Of a stretch of DNA of 62,633 nt, positions 24,932 to 33,675 are shown piece by piece; the stretch's first letter is position 1; every line of letters starts with the position of its first letter. Source of the stretch: Polyangiaceae bacterium (GTDB lineage Bacteria; Myxococcota_A; Polyangia; Polyangiales; Polyangiaceae); NCBI GenBank assembly GCA_009780955.1, contig WQZB01000017.1, forward strand, positions 1-62,633, written 5' to 3'. A program made the position numbers and the translations under genes. The notes under the pieces were generated by a model, which worked only from the letters and a program-made list of their open reading frames with translations, was not told the origin of the DNA and did no database searches.

Positions 24932-27127
24932 CTAACGGCTGGTGCGTTTGAATAGCGATGCGTCCAGCCTCACGCCGCGTGAGGCAAAGTCTGTTGCGAT
25001 GCGTGGAACCACACCGGACGGCGCGAACGTTCCGTCAACCCCGCTTGCGTCGGGCGTGAAAACAAACAAATCGCGCAGTATTAGCCCTTTGGGGCCATCG
25101 TAGGTCAGCTCGGCGATGCGGATCATACGCATGCGACCATCGGCAAATGGCGCAACCTCGATGGCGATGTCGAACGCCTCGCCAACCATCTCGCGAATCG
25201 CGTCGATGGCAACGCCATGGCGATAAAGAACGAGCTGGGCAACGACGCGCGCCACGCCCTGCCGCAGAGACGTTGCCGGAACGGCAGCGAACACGTTCGC
25301 TTCCCCCCTCGTTATCGCGTCGAGTGTGGCGGCCGCCACGGATCCCGTGAGACGACCGACAAGAAGCCTGTCAGGCCCTAGCGCGGCGGCGGCATGCACA
25401 GCCTCTTCGCCGCCCGCCGGCGCGGTGTCCGACGGAAGATTGACGACCTGGGCGCTGCCAACGCCGATCTCTTCGCCGTCGTGAACCACCACCACGTGCT
25501 CGCCCGGTGCACCCGCAGCCGCAAGCGCCGCAAGCGCGGTTGACGTGCACGATGCGCCCGCAACCAAGATGTTGGCGCGTGCATCGACGCAAGCCTCGAG
25601 AAACTGCGCCATGGGTCGCGACAGCGAGTTTTTGTGGACAAGCTCGTCGAGGGTTGTTTCCGCGCGGCGAAGCTTGCGCACGGTCAGCACATGGTTCGAC
25701 GCGAAAGGCGGTGATATCGCGACGAAGGATGCGCGATCGAGGCGCCGTTCGACAACGCTCTCGCCTAGCCGAAGGGATTCGCCGCTTTGATGCACGAGGC
25801 GCGCGATGACTCGCTCGAGTGCCTCTTCGCTGCTGAAGCCAAACTCCTCGGTTACCTCGGTCGCGACTGGGCTGCCGCGCATGGCGAAGACTTGGCCGAA
25901 GCGCACGCAGTGGATCTCGACGACTTCTTCATCGCTCAGCAAAGGCTCAAGTGCGCCGAGCCCAACGAGCTCGCGGTGCGCGTTGTGGCCGATTGATTCG
26001 AGATCGACGTCGTGTGCTTTGCCTTCTTTGCCTTCGTCGCGCATTGCCTTGGCGGCTTCGTTGGCGGCTTGCTCGATCTGCGCTGCCAGGGCATCCGAAA
26101 CGATGGGAGAAGTGCGAAGCGCGGACAGATCGACAGTCTCGGCAACGCGGCCGAGCAGCGTTGTCATGGCGAGGCGTTGCGCGGCTTGCACAGATGGATC
26201 TTTCGGCACGATGCGCCGCACAGGCATGGGTGCACGAGGTGGGCTGATGGCTGCAGGCTCAATGGCCGGGGGGGTTGTGGAAGCAACGGCTCGCGGCGGC
26301 GAGGCTGGCAAGCCTGGCGTAGCCGGCAGCGGTGGTGGCTCTGGGCCACGCCCGGCAGTTGCGCTGGCCGATGATGCTCCAGAAGCTGCTGTTGCTGACA
26401 ACACCGCTGGCGCCGAAGGCGATGGCGCCGATTGTACAGCGCTCGACCGCGAGCCCAATGCAGGCGGCGACGACTGATTCAGCGGCATGGTTGCCGGCCG
26501 CCCAAGAGCCTGGCCGGCCTGACCAGGAAGGGGCGGCACATTGACGAGACGCGGTGACTTCACGCTTTCCTCGAGTTCGTCACCGCGCGTGCCAGGCCGC
26601 GACGCTGGCGACGCGTTCGATGCATGCGAAGGCACGGGAGGAGGCTGGGGCCGCGGGGCAGCTCCTGCTGGAAGTGGTGGCGCCTTCGTAGGTCCGGAGG
26701 CTTGGTTGGGCGACGGCTGCACGTTGTCGCTTTCCCGCGTTGAAGTGTGCATCGATTCGTCATCGATTGGCTCGATGTCCGAGGCCGATGCACTGGCGGG
26801 GCGCCCACGCCCTTCGGACGGCGATGGCTCCGACCCTTCGCCTAGCTCTATCCGGAGCACGAAGTCGCCAATGTAAATTTTGTCGCCTTCTCGAACAACG
26901 GTCGCTTGCGCAATCTTGCGCCCGTTGACGTACGTACCGTTGGTACTTTTCAGATCGGTGAAAATGAAACGGCCATCTCGGAACAGCAGCCGAGCATGGT
27001 GTTTCGACACGTTTCCTTTCGGGAGCATGAGGTCGTTGTTGTGAACACGACCAATGTTGATCTCGCTCTTGTCGAAGCTTTCTGTGCGCTCCGCTCCGCC
27101 TTTTTCGTTGATGACTATCGAGAACAC
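24932..27127 (-). CDS. FHA domain fused to a degenerate CpaF/TadA-type secretion ATPase
   Basis: 731 residues from the GTG at 27127 (reading VFSIVINEKGG), which has an AAGGGA ribosome-binding site and is where FHA-CpaF relatives begin. Residues 1-105 form an FHA domain that should bind phospho-Thr peptides (INIGRVHNNDLMLPKG, VSKHHARLL, STNGTYVNGRK). About 220 Pro/Ala-rich residues follow, then a CpaF/TadA-like fold. The ATPase motifs are gone: Walker A reads GASCTSTA instead of GGTGSGKT, the Walker B region reads PDRLLVGRLTG instead of PDRIIVGEVRG, and the TxHAN box is absent. It is probably a pseudo-ATPase acting as a regulator or scaffold. Confidence 0.85.
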   Translation of the reverse strand: MFSIVINEKGGAERTESFDKSEINIGRVHNNDLMLPKGNVSKHHARLLFRDGRFIFTDLKSTNGTYVNGRKIAQATVVREGDKIYIGDFVLRIELGEGSEPSPSEGRGRPASASASDIEPIDDESMHTSTRESDNVQPSPNQASGPTKAPPLPAGAAPRPQPPPVPSHASNASPASRPGTRGDELEESVKSPRLVNVPPLPGQAGQALGRPATMPLNQSSPPALGSRSSAVQSAPSPSAPAVLSATAASGASSASATAGRGPEPPPLPATPGLPASPPRAVASTTPPAIEPAAISPPRAPMPVRRIVPKDPSVQAAQRLAMTTLLGRVAETVDLSALRTSPIVSDALAAQIEQAANEAAKAMRDEGKEGKAHDVDLESIGHNAHRELVGLGALEPLLSDEEVVEIHCVRFGQVFAMRGSPVATEVTEEFGFSSEEALERVIARLVHQSGESLRLGESVVERRLDRASFVAISPPFASNHVLTVRKLRRAETTLDELVHKNSLSRPMAQFLEACVDARANILVAGASCTSTALAALAAAGAPGEHVVVVHDGEEIGVGSAQVVNLPSDTAPAGGEEAVHAAAALGPDRLLVGRLTGSVAAATLDAITRGEANVFAAVPATSLRQGVARVVAQLVLYRHGVAIDAIREMVGEAFDIAIEVAPFADGRMRMIRIAELTYDGPKGLILRDLFVFTPDASGVDGTFAPSGVVPRIATDFASRGVRLDASLFKRTSR

Positions 27128-27307
27128 GCGTTCGGTCCCTTTGTCGACGCCTTCAGAAAGCGTCTTGCCGACGGCAAAGCGGACGATGCGTGAAAGCGCG
27201 CAGGCCCGCAATTGAAAGGGATTGTCAGGGACATGCGGCGACGCTGTCAATCAAACGCGCCCGTTTTTCCTCTCCCCAAACAAGAAAGCCATGCACAACG
27301 TGCGCGG

Positions 27308-27496
27308 TTAATCGCCGCTGTGCTCGCGTCGACCCTTCATTTCGGTGGTAACCGTGCCGAGCAACTCGCCAGCTAGCGCAACCACGTCTTTCTCAGAATA
27401 GCCACTCGATCGCAGCTCGCGGTAAATCGTTTTGGCGAAAATCGTGAGCGCGCGGGGGTCGCGCGTTCCAGGAGAAGGATCAAAAGGGAGCGCCAT
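27308..27496 (-). CDS. small conserved-looking protein of unknown function
   Basis: 62 residues from the ATG at 27496. The longer frame to 27604 includes the TGTATTATGCA motif region and is probably untranslated. Residues 15-50 (PRALTIFAKTIYRELRSSGYSEKDVVALAGELLGTVTTEM) look like two amphipathic helices, the size of a small regulatory or adaptor protein. It shares a divergent gap with the polytopic membrane protein gene and lies close behind the FHA-CpaF start. Function unknown. Confidence 0.6.
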   Translation of the reverse strand: MALPFDPSPGTRDPRALTIFAKTIYRELRSSGYSEKDVVALAGELLGTVTTEMKGRREHSGD

Positions 27497-27559
27497 GGCG
27501 TGGCGCGCGTTCAAACACCATGCCACGCGTTGCAATGAGAGTATTCCTGGGAGATTTGC

Positions 27560-27570
27560 TGTATTATGCA
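27560..27570 (+). repeat. palindromic 11-mer TGTATTATGCA
   Basis: Exact consensus match and the only intergenic one, between divergent genes (27496 minus, 27719 plus). Flanking C and G extend the palindrome to 13 bp. Its position would suit an operator. Confidence 0.7.
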
Positions 27571-27718
27571 GTGCGCAAAGCGTAGCCGGTTGCCCAGTTT
27601 TCAATGCCTCACCTATTGGTGCCGAGAAAAAGTTTTCTCACTTGCACGCTTACACGGGCCTGGGAAACATCGGGAACGTCGACGAGCGGCTTCTCTGGCG
27701 AATGCTAGGGTTCGCGCG

Positions 27719-29149
27719 ATGACCGAAGGTGCTGAGCAACGGAACGCGAACGCAACGCGTTTGTTTACGTGGCTGGCGTCCGAAACGCGATCGCGCCGGC
27801 TGCTCGTTGCCTTCGCCATTTGGCTAGTCTGCCTCGCTACATTCGCTCTTCTCGCGGAGAGTCGCCTTTTTTCTCACACGAAATACAATCACTTTGCATT
27901 CCTCGCCGATGCATGGCTCCACGGCCGTCACGACCTTGGAGGCCGGCCGCCCGACTACTCGGAAGGCAACGACTGGGCGCTGTTTCATGGCAAATGGTAC
28001 GTTAGCTTCCCGCCTTTTCCGGCGATGCTCATGCTGCCGTTCGTGGCGCTGGCGCGTGGGCCGGACAATTTCTACGACGGCCAGTTCATCGTTTGGCTCG
28101 CAGGCATAGGCCCCGCCGTTCTTTTCCTTGTGCTCGAAAAGCTGCGTCGCGATCGACAAAGCGGTCGAAGCGAGAAGGTCAATGCTTTCCTTTCGCTGCT
28201 CTTCGCATTCGGCACGGTCTACTTCTTCACGGCGGTGCAGGGCACCGTGTGGTACGCGGCGCACGTTGTTGGCGTTGCGCTGATGGCGCTATTCGTTCTG
28301 GTTTCGATCGATGCCAAGCGCCCCATGCTTGCAGGGGCGCTGCTTGGGTGCATGTTCCTCACCCGCGTGACGACCGTGCTCGTTGCCGTTTTTTTTGTGT
28401 TCGAGGCACTTCGTGCGTCATACATACATCCGTGCCATGATGCGCCGCGCGAGCTGAGCGAAGTAGCCGAGCAAGGGCCTTTTTCCGCCCGCCTGCTCAC
28501 GGTATTGCGCGATCTCGACAAGGGCGTGCTCGCGCGCACAATCGCTCTTTTTTCCATCCCCGTGATGGTGGCGATCGCGTTTGCGTCTTATTACAACTTC
28601 GCGCGCTTCGGCGACGCCAGCCCAACGGCGTTCGGCCACGAATACTTGCAGGTTGGCTGGCTACGTCGCATCCAAACCTGGGGGCTTTTTAGCTATCACT
28701 ACCTTGGGCGTAACCTCGCCGTGATGCTTGCCGGCCTTCCCTGGCTCAGACCGCCGACTACGACGCATGTGGCGTTTGGCGGCGTGCCTTTCAAAATCAA
28801 CGGCCATGGCCTTGCGCTTTGGTTCACAAGCCCGTTTTATCTTTGGCTCTTGTGGCCAGCGCGCAGGCTCGATTGGCTCGGCGTTGGCGCGCTGCTCGCA
28901 GCACTTGGCCCGCTCCTCGTGAACCTGCTCTACCAAAACAGCGGGTGGGTTCAGTTTGGCTACCGCTTCTCGAACGACTACGCCATTTTGCTCTTCGTGT
29001 TGCTTGCCATGGGTGGGCGCCAGTTTGGCAAAGCCTTTTGGCTTTGCGCTGCGTGGGCGGTTGCCTGGAACTTTTTCGGCGCCGCAACCTTTGAACGTAC
29101 AAGCATGTATTACGCATACGACGCCGATCACGTTTACCAGCCCGATTGA
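27719..29149 (+). CDS. polytopic membrane protein, possible glycosyltransferase (GT-C type)
   Basis: 476 residues from the ATG at 27719; the longer frame to 27566 is less likely. Ten or more hydrophobic helices are predicted. An extracytoplasmic loop after the first helix carries conserved-looking polar residues (NHFAFLADAWLHGRHDLGGRPPDY), the layout of GT-C membrane glycosyltransferases such as the PMT/ArnT or GT87 families, where an early-loop Asp is catalytic. The call rests on topology and loop pattern, so the activity is uncertain. It could modify lipid-linked sugars or proteins at the inner membrane. Confidence 0.6.
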   Translation: MTEGAEQRNANATRLFTWLASETRSRRLLVAFAIWLVCLATFALLAESRLFSHTKYNHFAFLADAWLHGRHDLGGRPPDYSEGNDWALFHGKWYVSFPPFPAMLMLPFVALARGPDNFYDGQFIVWLAGIGPAVLFLVLEKLRRDRQSGRSEKVNAFLSLLFAFGTVYFFTAVQGTVWYAAHVVGVALMALFVLVSIDAKRPMLAGALLGCMFLTRVTTVLVAVFFVFEALRASYIHPCHDAPRELSEVAEQGPFSARLLTVLRDLDKGVLARTIALFSIPVMVAIAFASYYNFARFGDASPTAFGHEYLQVGWLRRIQTWGLFSYHYLGRNLAVMLAGLPWLRPPTTTHVAFGGVPFKINGHGLALWFTSPFYLWLLWPARRLDWLGVGALLAALGPLLVNLLYQNSGWVQFGYRFSNDYAILLFVLLAMGGRQFGKAFWLCAAWAVAWNFFGAATFERTSMYYAYDADHVYQPD

Positions 29150-29179
29150 TTCGGTTGACGAAGTCGAGGCGGTCGGCGT

Positions 29180-29207
29180 GTAGCGGCGCAGCATGCTGCG
29201 CTGCTAC
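29180..29207. repeat. palindrome of the GTAG...CTAC family
   Basis: GTAGCGGCGCAGC and GCTGCGCTGCTAC flank an ATG centre. It lies between convergent genes and contains the TAG stop codon (29204-29206) of the cyclophilin gene. Confidence 0.75.
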
Positions 29208-29989
29208 CGCTTTTTGTCATCGCGCGATACGGTAACGCTCTTGATTGTCACCGGTGTCGTGGGCTTGTCCCTCGGGTCTGTTGGCACGCTCGCAATGTCG
29301 TGAACGACACGCGTGGGCTCGCATTCTCCGAAGATTGTGTAGTTGCCATCGAGGTTCGGGGCCGCGGCGTCGGTGATGAAAAACTGCGCGCCATTGGTGT
29401 TCGGACCGCGGTTTGCCATGCAAAGCAAACCCGCGCGGTCGTGTTTCGCGCCGGCCCAGATTTCGTCTTTGATAACGTAACCGGGCTCACCGGTTCCGTT
29501 GCCCTTCGGATCGCCCCCCTGAATCATGAAGCCTTTGATTACCCGGTGGAAGGTGGTGCCATCGTAGGCGGGCTTGTTCACCCATTGGCCCGAGCTTGGC
29601 TCTTTCCATGTGCGCTTGCCTGTTGCTAGGCCTATGAAGTTCGCGACCGTGATGGGCGCCTTGTCGTCGTACAAGCGACACTGCAATGTGCCCTTCGACG
29701 TGTCGATTGCTGCGACGATGGCGCCCGAGCCTTTGAGATCTTTCGTGGCTTCGGCAAGCGTGAAGTTCCCACCATGCGGATCGCCACCTGGCGTTGCCGC
29801 AGCAGTCTGCGTGGCCGCTGGCGTGCTGTTTGGAACAGCGCTGTGTGCCGCCGCCACCCCCGTAGCGTTTGTCGCGTTTGCCGCGCTTTTCTGCGGAGGC
29901 TCGGGTTCAGGAGGCGACTGCTTGCAGGCCGCGATGGCGAACGCAGCAGCAACGGCGCAGACGCACAAGTCGATCGAGATCGGGCGCAT
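29204..29989 (-). CDS. cyclophilin-type peptidyl-prolyl cis-trans isomerase, lipoprotein
   Basis: 261 residues. The signal sequence ends in a lipobox-like IAACKQ, followed by an Ala/Pro/Thr linker to residue 90. The catalytic cyclophilin domain then shows FIGLATGKRTW, TTFHRVIKGFMIQGGDP, GYVIKDE and MANRGPNTNGAQFFIT, which include the active-site Arg and Gln. It should speed proline isomerisation in proteins folding in the periplasm or outer membrane. Its stop codon is part of a palindromic repeat. A 123-bp repeat sits just upstream of its start, in the presumed promoter region. Confidence 0.92.
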   Translation of the reverse strand: MRPISIDLCVCAVAAAFAIAACKQSPPEPEPPQKSAANATNATGVAAAHSAVPNSTPAATQTAAATPGGDPHGGNFTLAEATKDLKGSGAIVAAIDTSKGTLQCRLYDDKAPITVANFIGLATGKRTWKEPSSGQWVNKPAYDGTTFHRVIKGFMIQGGDPKGNGTGEPGYVIKDEIWAGAKHDRAGLLCMANRGPNTNGAQFFITDAAAPNLDGNYTIFGECEPTRVVHDIASVPTDPRDKPTTPVTIKSVTVSRDDKKR

Positions 29990-30019
29990 GATAAGGCCGT
30001 CTTCCTAGCACACCGCTAG

Positions 30020-30142
30020 ACCGGTTTCGATTTGACGCGATTTCATCGTTGGCGGCTGCGGTGCGGTCCTCAAAGCCGGAAGAGGCTGTTCCGGTCCGCT
30101 CCTCGCCGACCGCCTCGAACTCGCGTCAACTTGAAACCGGTC
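30020..30142. repeat. full 123-bp GACCGCTTTC element flanked by TA on both sides
   Basis: Left end GACCGGTTTCGATTTGACGC and right end GCGTCAACTTGAAACCGGTC. TA dinucleotides at 30018-30019 and 30143-30144 look like a target duplication. Relative to other copies, both arms carry the same change (CGC to CGG and GCG to CCG), so pairing is kept. The right TA plus C forms the TAG stop of the DUF192 gene. Confidence 0.85.
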
Positions 30143-30714
30143 TATGGTTGGTGTGCAGCCGCTGGAAGGCGGACCCTTTGCCCCTCGCGCACCCCGTGCC
30201 TTTGGGCATATCCGCCGTTCACTTCAAGTACGAACATGGACGGCTTGCCGACTGCGCGCGCGGTGTCGGTGAGCGGCTCGGCGTTTTCGACGATGCCGAC
30301 AATGCTGCCGTCTTCGTCGATGAACATCATGTCGAGGGCTATGCATGTATTATGCATCCAAAACATGTGCTCGCGCCGTTCCCCAAGAAAGAAAAGCATG
30401 CCGTGGTCTTCAGCCATCTGGCGGCGGTACATGAGGCCACGCTCGAGATCGCGTGGCATTACCGCCAGCTCCACATCAACTTGCGGGCGCCCTGGCGCGT
30501 CGAGCAGCACCACGCCACCGGTGGGCAGGCTCGCTTGTCCTTCAACATCGGCCGGACATTGCGCAGCCAAAGGCGGGTAGCTCAAAGCTCTGTCTGCGGT
30601 GGCAGACGGCGCCGTTGCGTGGACAGGCGGCGTGGGCTCGGGCGGCGCGCGGTTGCACGAAACGGCGGCAATGGCGACAAAAAGAGGCAAAACACTAGCA
30701 AACACTCGTTTCAC
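30142..30714 (-). CDS. DUF192 family lipoprotein
   Basis: 190 residues from a GTG at 30714 (start VKRVFASVLPLFVAIAAVSC), which gives a clean lipoprotein signal. The upstream extension to 30834 runs through a probable terminator and was rejected. The DUF192 domain spans about residues 75-185: ERGLMYRRQM, HGMLFFLGE, FWMHNTCIALDMMFID and FVLEVNGGYAQRHGV. The family norm is FWMKNT; here Lys is replaced by His exactly where a TGTATTATGCA motif falls. Family function is unsettled, and proteins of this type are often exported. The stop is provided by a repeat. Confidence 0.82.
   Translation of the reverse strand: MKRVFASVLPLFVAIAAVSCNRAPPEPTPPVHATAPSATADRALSYPPLAAQCPADVEGQASLPTGGVVLLDAPGRPQVDVELAVMPRDLERGLMYRRQMAEDHGMLFFLGERREHMFWMHNTCIALDMMFIDEDGSIVGIVENAEPLTDTARAVGKPSMFVLEVNGGYAQRHGVREGQRVRLPAAAHQP
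30346..30356 (+). repeat. palindromic 11-mer TGTATTATGCA
   Basis: Exact consensus match within the DUF192 gene. On its coding strand it reads xTG CAT AAT ACA (M-H-N-T). Flanking A and T extend the palindrome to 13 bp. Confidence 0.7.
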
Positions 30715-30771
30715 GCAGCCACTTTTGCACGGAACGCCGCGGTGCGGCGGGTTGCTGACGCGAACGTAGAG

Positions 30772-30826
30772 ACAAAAAAGAAGCACCGCGCTCCGGCTCG
30801 GGGGGGAAAGCCTCAACGCGGTGCCA
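30772..30826 (-). terminator. candidate intrinsic terminator
   Basis: On the minus strand, arms GCACCGCG and CGCGGTGC (8 bp, perfect) enclose a GC-rich loop and are followed by TTCTTTTTTG. It lies about 180 bp beyond the HMG-CoA lyase stop and just before the DUF192 start, so it likely ends the purF/HMG-CoA lyase transcript. Confidence 0.6.
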
Positions 30827-31003
30827 CTCCCCATTTAAGCGAGGTTCGTGCCAATCTAAATACTTGAAATGACGTATATCACCGAGCAATCTATTACGCG
30901 CTAAAATTGCGCATCGAAACGATTTGAGTCAAATGTCGCAGTTCGATAAGCGACAAATTTTCACGTGTTATGACGTGGTTACGCGTCAACCAGATCAGCT
31001 AGG

Positions 31004-31954
31004 TCAGGCGCGTAGACTGCGGATCCCAGCGCGATGAACTTTGCCCGGCAGCGCGCGCCCAACAATGCTTTCCGCGGCCCGCGCCGCTTCGACGAGCCGT
31101 TCGAGGTCAATGCCCGTGCCGATACCCATTCCGTGCAGCATGTAGACGAGATCTTCGGTGGCGACATTGCCAGCAGCTCCTGGCGCGTACGGGCAGCCCC
31201 CTAGCCCGCCAACCGCCGCGTCGAAATGGCGAATTCCGAGTTCGAGCCCGACGACGATGTTCGCGAGCGCTGTTCCGCGTGTATCATGCATGTGCATGGC
31301 AATCGCCGAAAGGGGCAACACGCCCAAAGCCCGCTTGATGATCTCGCGCGTACGCTTTGGCGTGCCCGCGCCAATCGTATCGCCGAACGAGATCTGGTAG
31401 CAGCCCATGTCGAAAAGCTTCTTGGCGATGGCAATGGACCGTTCGGGTAAAATGTCGCCTTCGTATGGGCAGCCCCAAACCGTAGAAACATAGCCGCGAA
31501 CGCGCATGCCGGCTTCGCGCGCCGGGCCAATGGTTTGTTCGAATGCGGCAAGCGATTCGTCGATCGTTTTGTTGATGTTTTTCTTGTTGTGGGTCTCGCT
31601 GGCGCTCACAAAAACAGCAATCTCTTTTATGTTTGCTTTTTTTGCGCGCTCGAGGCCCTTAGAATTTGGGCAAAGGGCGCTCAGTGTCACCGGTGGCATG
31701 GCTCGCTCGCGCAACGTTTTGGTGAGTTCGTCGGCGTCGGCGAGCTGGGGAATCCACTTCGGCGAAACGAAACTCGTGATTTCAATTCGCTCGAGCCCAG
31801 CAGCCACCAAGGCATCGATGAGGCGCACTTTGCCTGAAAGTGGAACCGTTGCGCTCTCGTTCTGCAAGCCGTCGCGCGGCGAAACTTCGTAAAGGCTTAC
31901 CCGATCGGGAACGAACGCCAACGGATCGGACGCGTTGTGCGAAGGCGTACTCAT
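31004..31954 (-). CDS. mvaB: hydroxymethylglutaryl-CoA lyase
   Basis: 316 residues from the ATG at 31954, 8 bp after the purF stop. It splits HMG-CoA into acetoacetate and acetyl-CoA in leucine breakdown. HMGL-type TIM-barrel motifs are present: YEVSPRDGLQNE near residue 20, VWGCPYEGDI, ISFGDTIGAGTP, the metal-binding MHMHDTRGTALAN, and the family Cys in GGLGGCPYAPGAAGNVATED. Other leucine-pathway genes are not next to it. In myxobacteria this enzyme family also links to isovaleryl-CoA metabolism. A TGTATCATGCA motif lies at the HMHDT codons. Confidence 0.94.
   Translation of the reverse strand: MSTPSHNASDPLAFVPDRVSLYEVSPRDGLQNESATVPLSGKVRLIDALVAAGLERIEITSFVSPKWIPQLADADELTKTLRERAMPPVTLSALCPNSKGLERAKKANIKEIAVFVSASETHNKKNINKTIDESLAAFEQTIGPAREAGMRVRGYVSTVWGCPYEGDILPERSIAIAKKLFDMGCYQISFGDTIGAGTPKRTREIIKRALGVLPLSAIAMHMHDTRGTALANIVVGLELGIRHFDAAVGGLGGCPYAPGAAGNVATEDLVYMLHGMGIGTGIDLERLVEAARAAESIVGRALPGKVHRAGIRSLRA
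31280..31290 (+). repeat. palindromic 11-mer TGTATCATGCA
   Basis: Exact consensus match inside the HMG-CoA lyase gene, where the coding strand reads xTG CAT GAT ACA (M-H-D-T) at the metal-binding segment. Confidence 0.7.
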
Positions 31955-31962
31955 TCGACGTT

Positions 31963-33576
31963 TTATACGGCCGATAGCCGGCGTTTGCCGTTCGACATTG
32001 TGCCCTCTTGGGGGGGCGCAAATGGGATTGCGTAGCGACCGCTGAAGCACGCATGGCAATAGTGTCCGGCGTCAGAGCCCCCTGACGAGTCGCCAATACG
32101 TGTGACAGCTTTGAGCATGCCTTCGATCGAGAGATAGCCAACCGAGTCGGCCGTGACGTAGCGGGCAATCTCGTCGATGCTGTGGCTCGAGGCGATGAGC
32201 TCGCGCCGTGTTGGTGTGTCGATGCCGTAGTAGCAAGGCCACTTGGTTGGCGGGCTCGAGATGCGCAAGTGCACCTCGCTCGCGCCCGCATGGCGGACCA
32301 TTTTGATGATCTTGCGTGAGGTTGTTCCGCGCACGATCGAGTCGTCGAGAACGACGACGCGCTTGCCGCGAAGAATGGGTTCGACCGGATTGAGCTTCAG
32401 GCGAACGCCGAAGTGGCGGATGGTCTGCTGCGGCTCGATGAAAGTGCGCCCGACGTAGTGCGACCGGATGAGGCCCATTTCGAATGGAATTCCAAGTGCG
32501 CCGGCATAACCGATGGCTGCTGGCACACCCGAATCAGGCACGGCAATCACCACATCGGCTGCGGCGGGGCGCTCTTTCGCGAGCGTGCGCCCAAGCTCTT
32601 TGCGTACCTCGTAGACGCTGCGGCCGTTCAGACTCGAGTCGGGGCGTGCAAAGTACACATATTCGAAGATGCAATGCTGCGCTTTTTGTGGGTTAGGCAA
32701 GCGAAGGCTGCGCATGCCGTCGCCGTTGATGACGAGCATCTCGCCGGGCTCGATGTCGCGCACGTACTCGGCGCCAAAGAGGTCGAACGCGGTCGGTTCG
32801 CTCGCAATGACATATGCCTCGTGGCGTGGCACAACGCCAAACTCGCTATCGCCAGCGCGTGATCGTGCCATTGGCGTTGCGGTTGCCAAAGCCAAAAGGC
32901 TATTTTTTTTCCGCCGTGATTTCCCGTCGCCAAGAAAGCGGCCTAAGCATAACGGGCGAATCCCGCGTGGATCGCGCACGGCAACCACGGTGTCGGTGGT
33001 GAGAAACAGAAGCGAGTAGGCACCTTGCACGTGTCCAAGGGCGCTCATGATGCGATCTTCGATGGCGATTTCTTGGCTGCGCGCAACGAGGTGAACGAGC
33101 ACCTCGGTGTCGGACGTAGACGAAAAAATGGAGCCGCTTGCCTCGAGCGTTGCGCGCAGCTCGTCTCCGTTCGTAAGGGTGCCATTGTGGCAGACTGCAA
33201 GCGATCCGCGTCCGGAGTCAACCGCGAAAGGCTGGGCATTGCGAATATGTGAGCCGCCCGCGGTGGAGTAACGAACGTGGCCGATGGCGATGTGTCCTGG
33301 CAGCTTTTTTAGTTGCGCGGCATCAAAAGCTTCCTGCACGAGTCCCATGGCGCGGTGAGCGTACATGCCCTCACCGTCGCTCGTGACGATGCCCGCGGAT
33401 TCCTGGCCGCGGTGCTGAAGTGCGTGCAGGCCGAGGTAAGCAATGTTGGCTGCTTCCGAATGGCCAAAAACCGCAAAAACACCGCATTGGTCGTGGAAGT
33501 GATCGCCCTTGACGTAATCTGAGGCGGCGGGCAATGCCCTGGACGTTGGATCAACCACGGTGAGATAACGGCGCAT
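31963..33576 (-). CDS. purF: amidophosphoribosyltransferase
   Basis: 537 residues. It makes phosphoribosylamine from PRPP and glutamine, the first step of purine synthesis. A propeptide of about 31 residues precedes the N-terminal nucleophile Cys ([20 protein letters not shown]). The glutaminase half carries [11 protein letters not shown] and IGHVRYST. The C-terminal phosphoribosyltransferase half has the PRPP loop [16 protein letters not shown]. All catalytic features are intact. It is the first gene of a two-gene unit with HMG-CoA lyase (8-bp gap), a pairing with no obvious metabolic logic. A short MITE-like repeat lies upstream. Confidence 0.97.
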   Translation of the reverse strand: MRRYLTVVDPTSRALPAASDYVKGDHFHDQCGVFAVFGHSEAANIAYLGLHALQHRGQESAGIVTSDGEGMYAHRAMGLVQEAFDAAQLKKLPGHIAIGHVRYSTAGGSHIRNAQPFAVDSGRGSLAVCHNGTLTNGDELRATLEASGSIFSSTSDTEVLVHLVARSQEIAIEDRIMSALGHVQGAYSLLFLTTDTVVAVRDPRGIRPLCLGRFLGDGKSRRKKNSLLALATATPMARSRAGDSEFGVVPRHEAYVIASEPTAFDLFGAEYVRDIEPGEMLVINGDGMRSLRLPNPQKAQHCIFEYVYFARPDSSLNGRSVYEVRKELGRTLAKERPAAADVVIAVPDSGVPAAIGYAGALGIPFEMGLIRSHYVGRTFIEPQQTIRHFGVRLKLNPVEPILRGKRVVVLDDSIVRGTTSRKIIKMVRHAGASEVHLRISSPPTKWPCYYGIDTPTRRELIASSHSIDEIARYVTADSVGYLSIEGMLKAVTRIGDSSGGSDAGHYCHACFSGRYAIPFAPPQEGTMSNGKRRLSAV

Positions 33577-33629
33577 TCAGATGACACGCAAACTAGCACG
33601 ACTGCCCGACGTCCTTCTGGCAGTAGGCG

Positions 33630-33675
33630 AAACCGCTTTCAGGTTGACGCGAGATCGAGGCGGCGTCTAGCGGTC
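33630..33675. repeat. short form of the GACCGCTTTC element, 46 bp
   Basis: GAAACCGCTTTCAGGTTGACGC ... CTAGCGGTC followed by TA (left arm slightly diverged; 20-bp core quoted in part). Its right end provides the TAG stop codon (33675-33677) of the minus-strand membrane protein gene. Confidence 0.7.

Noticed and set aside
24932..27127. Calling the FHA-CpaF gene an active Tad/type IV pilus ATPase
   Set aside because: Walker A, the catalytic Glu and the His box are all missing, and no Tad genes are nearby.
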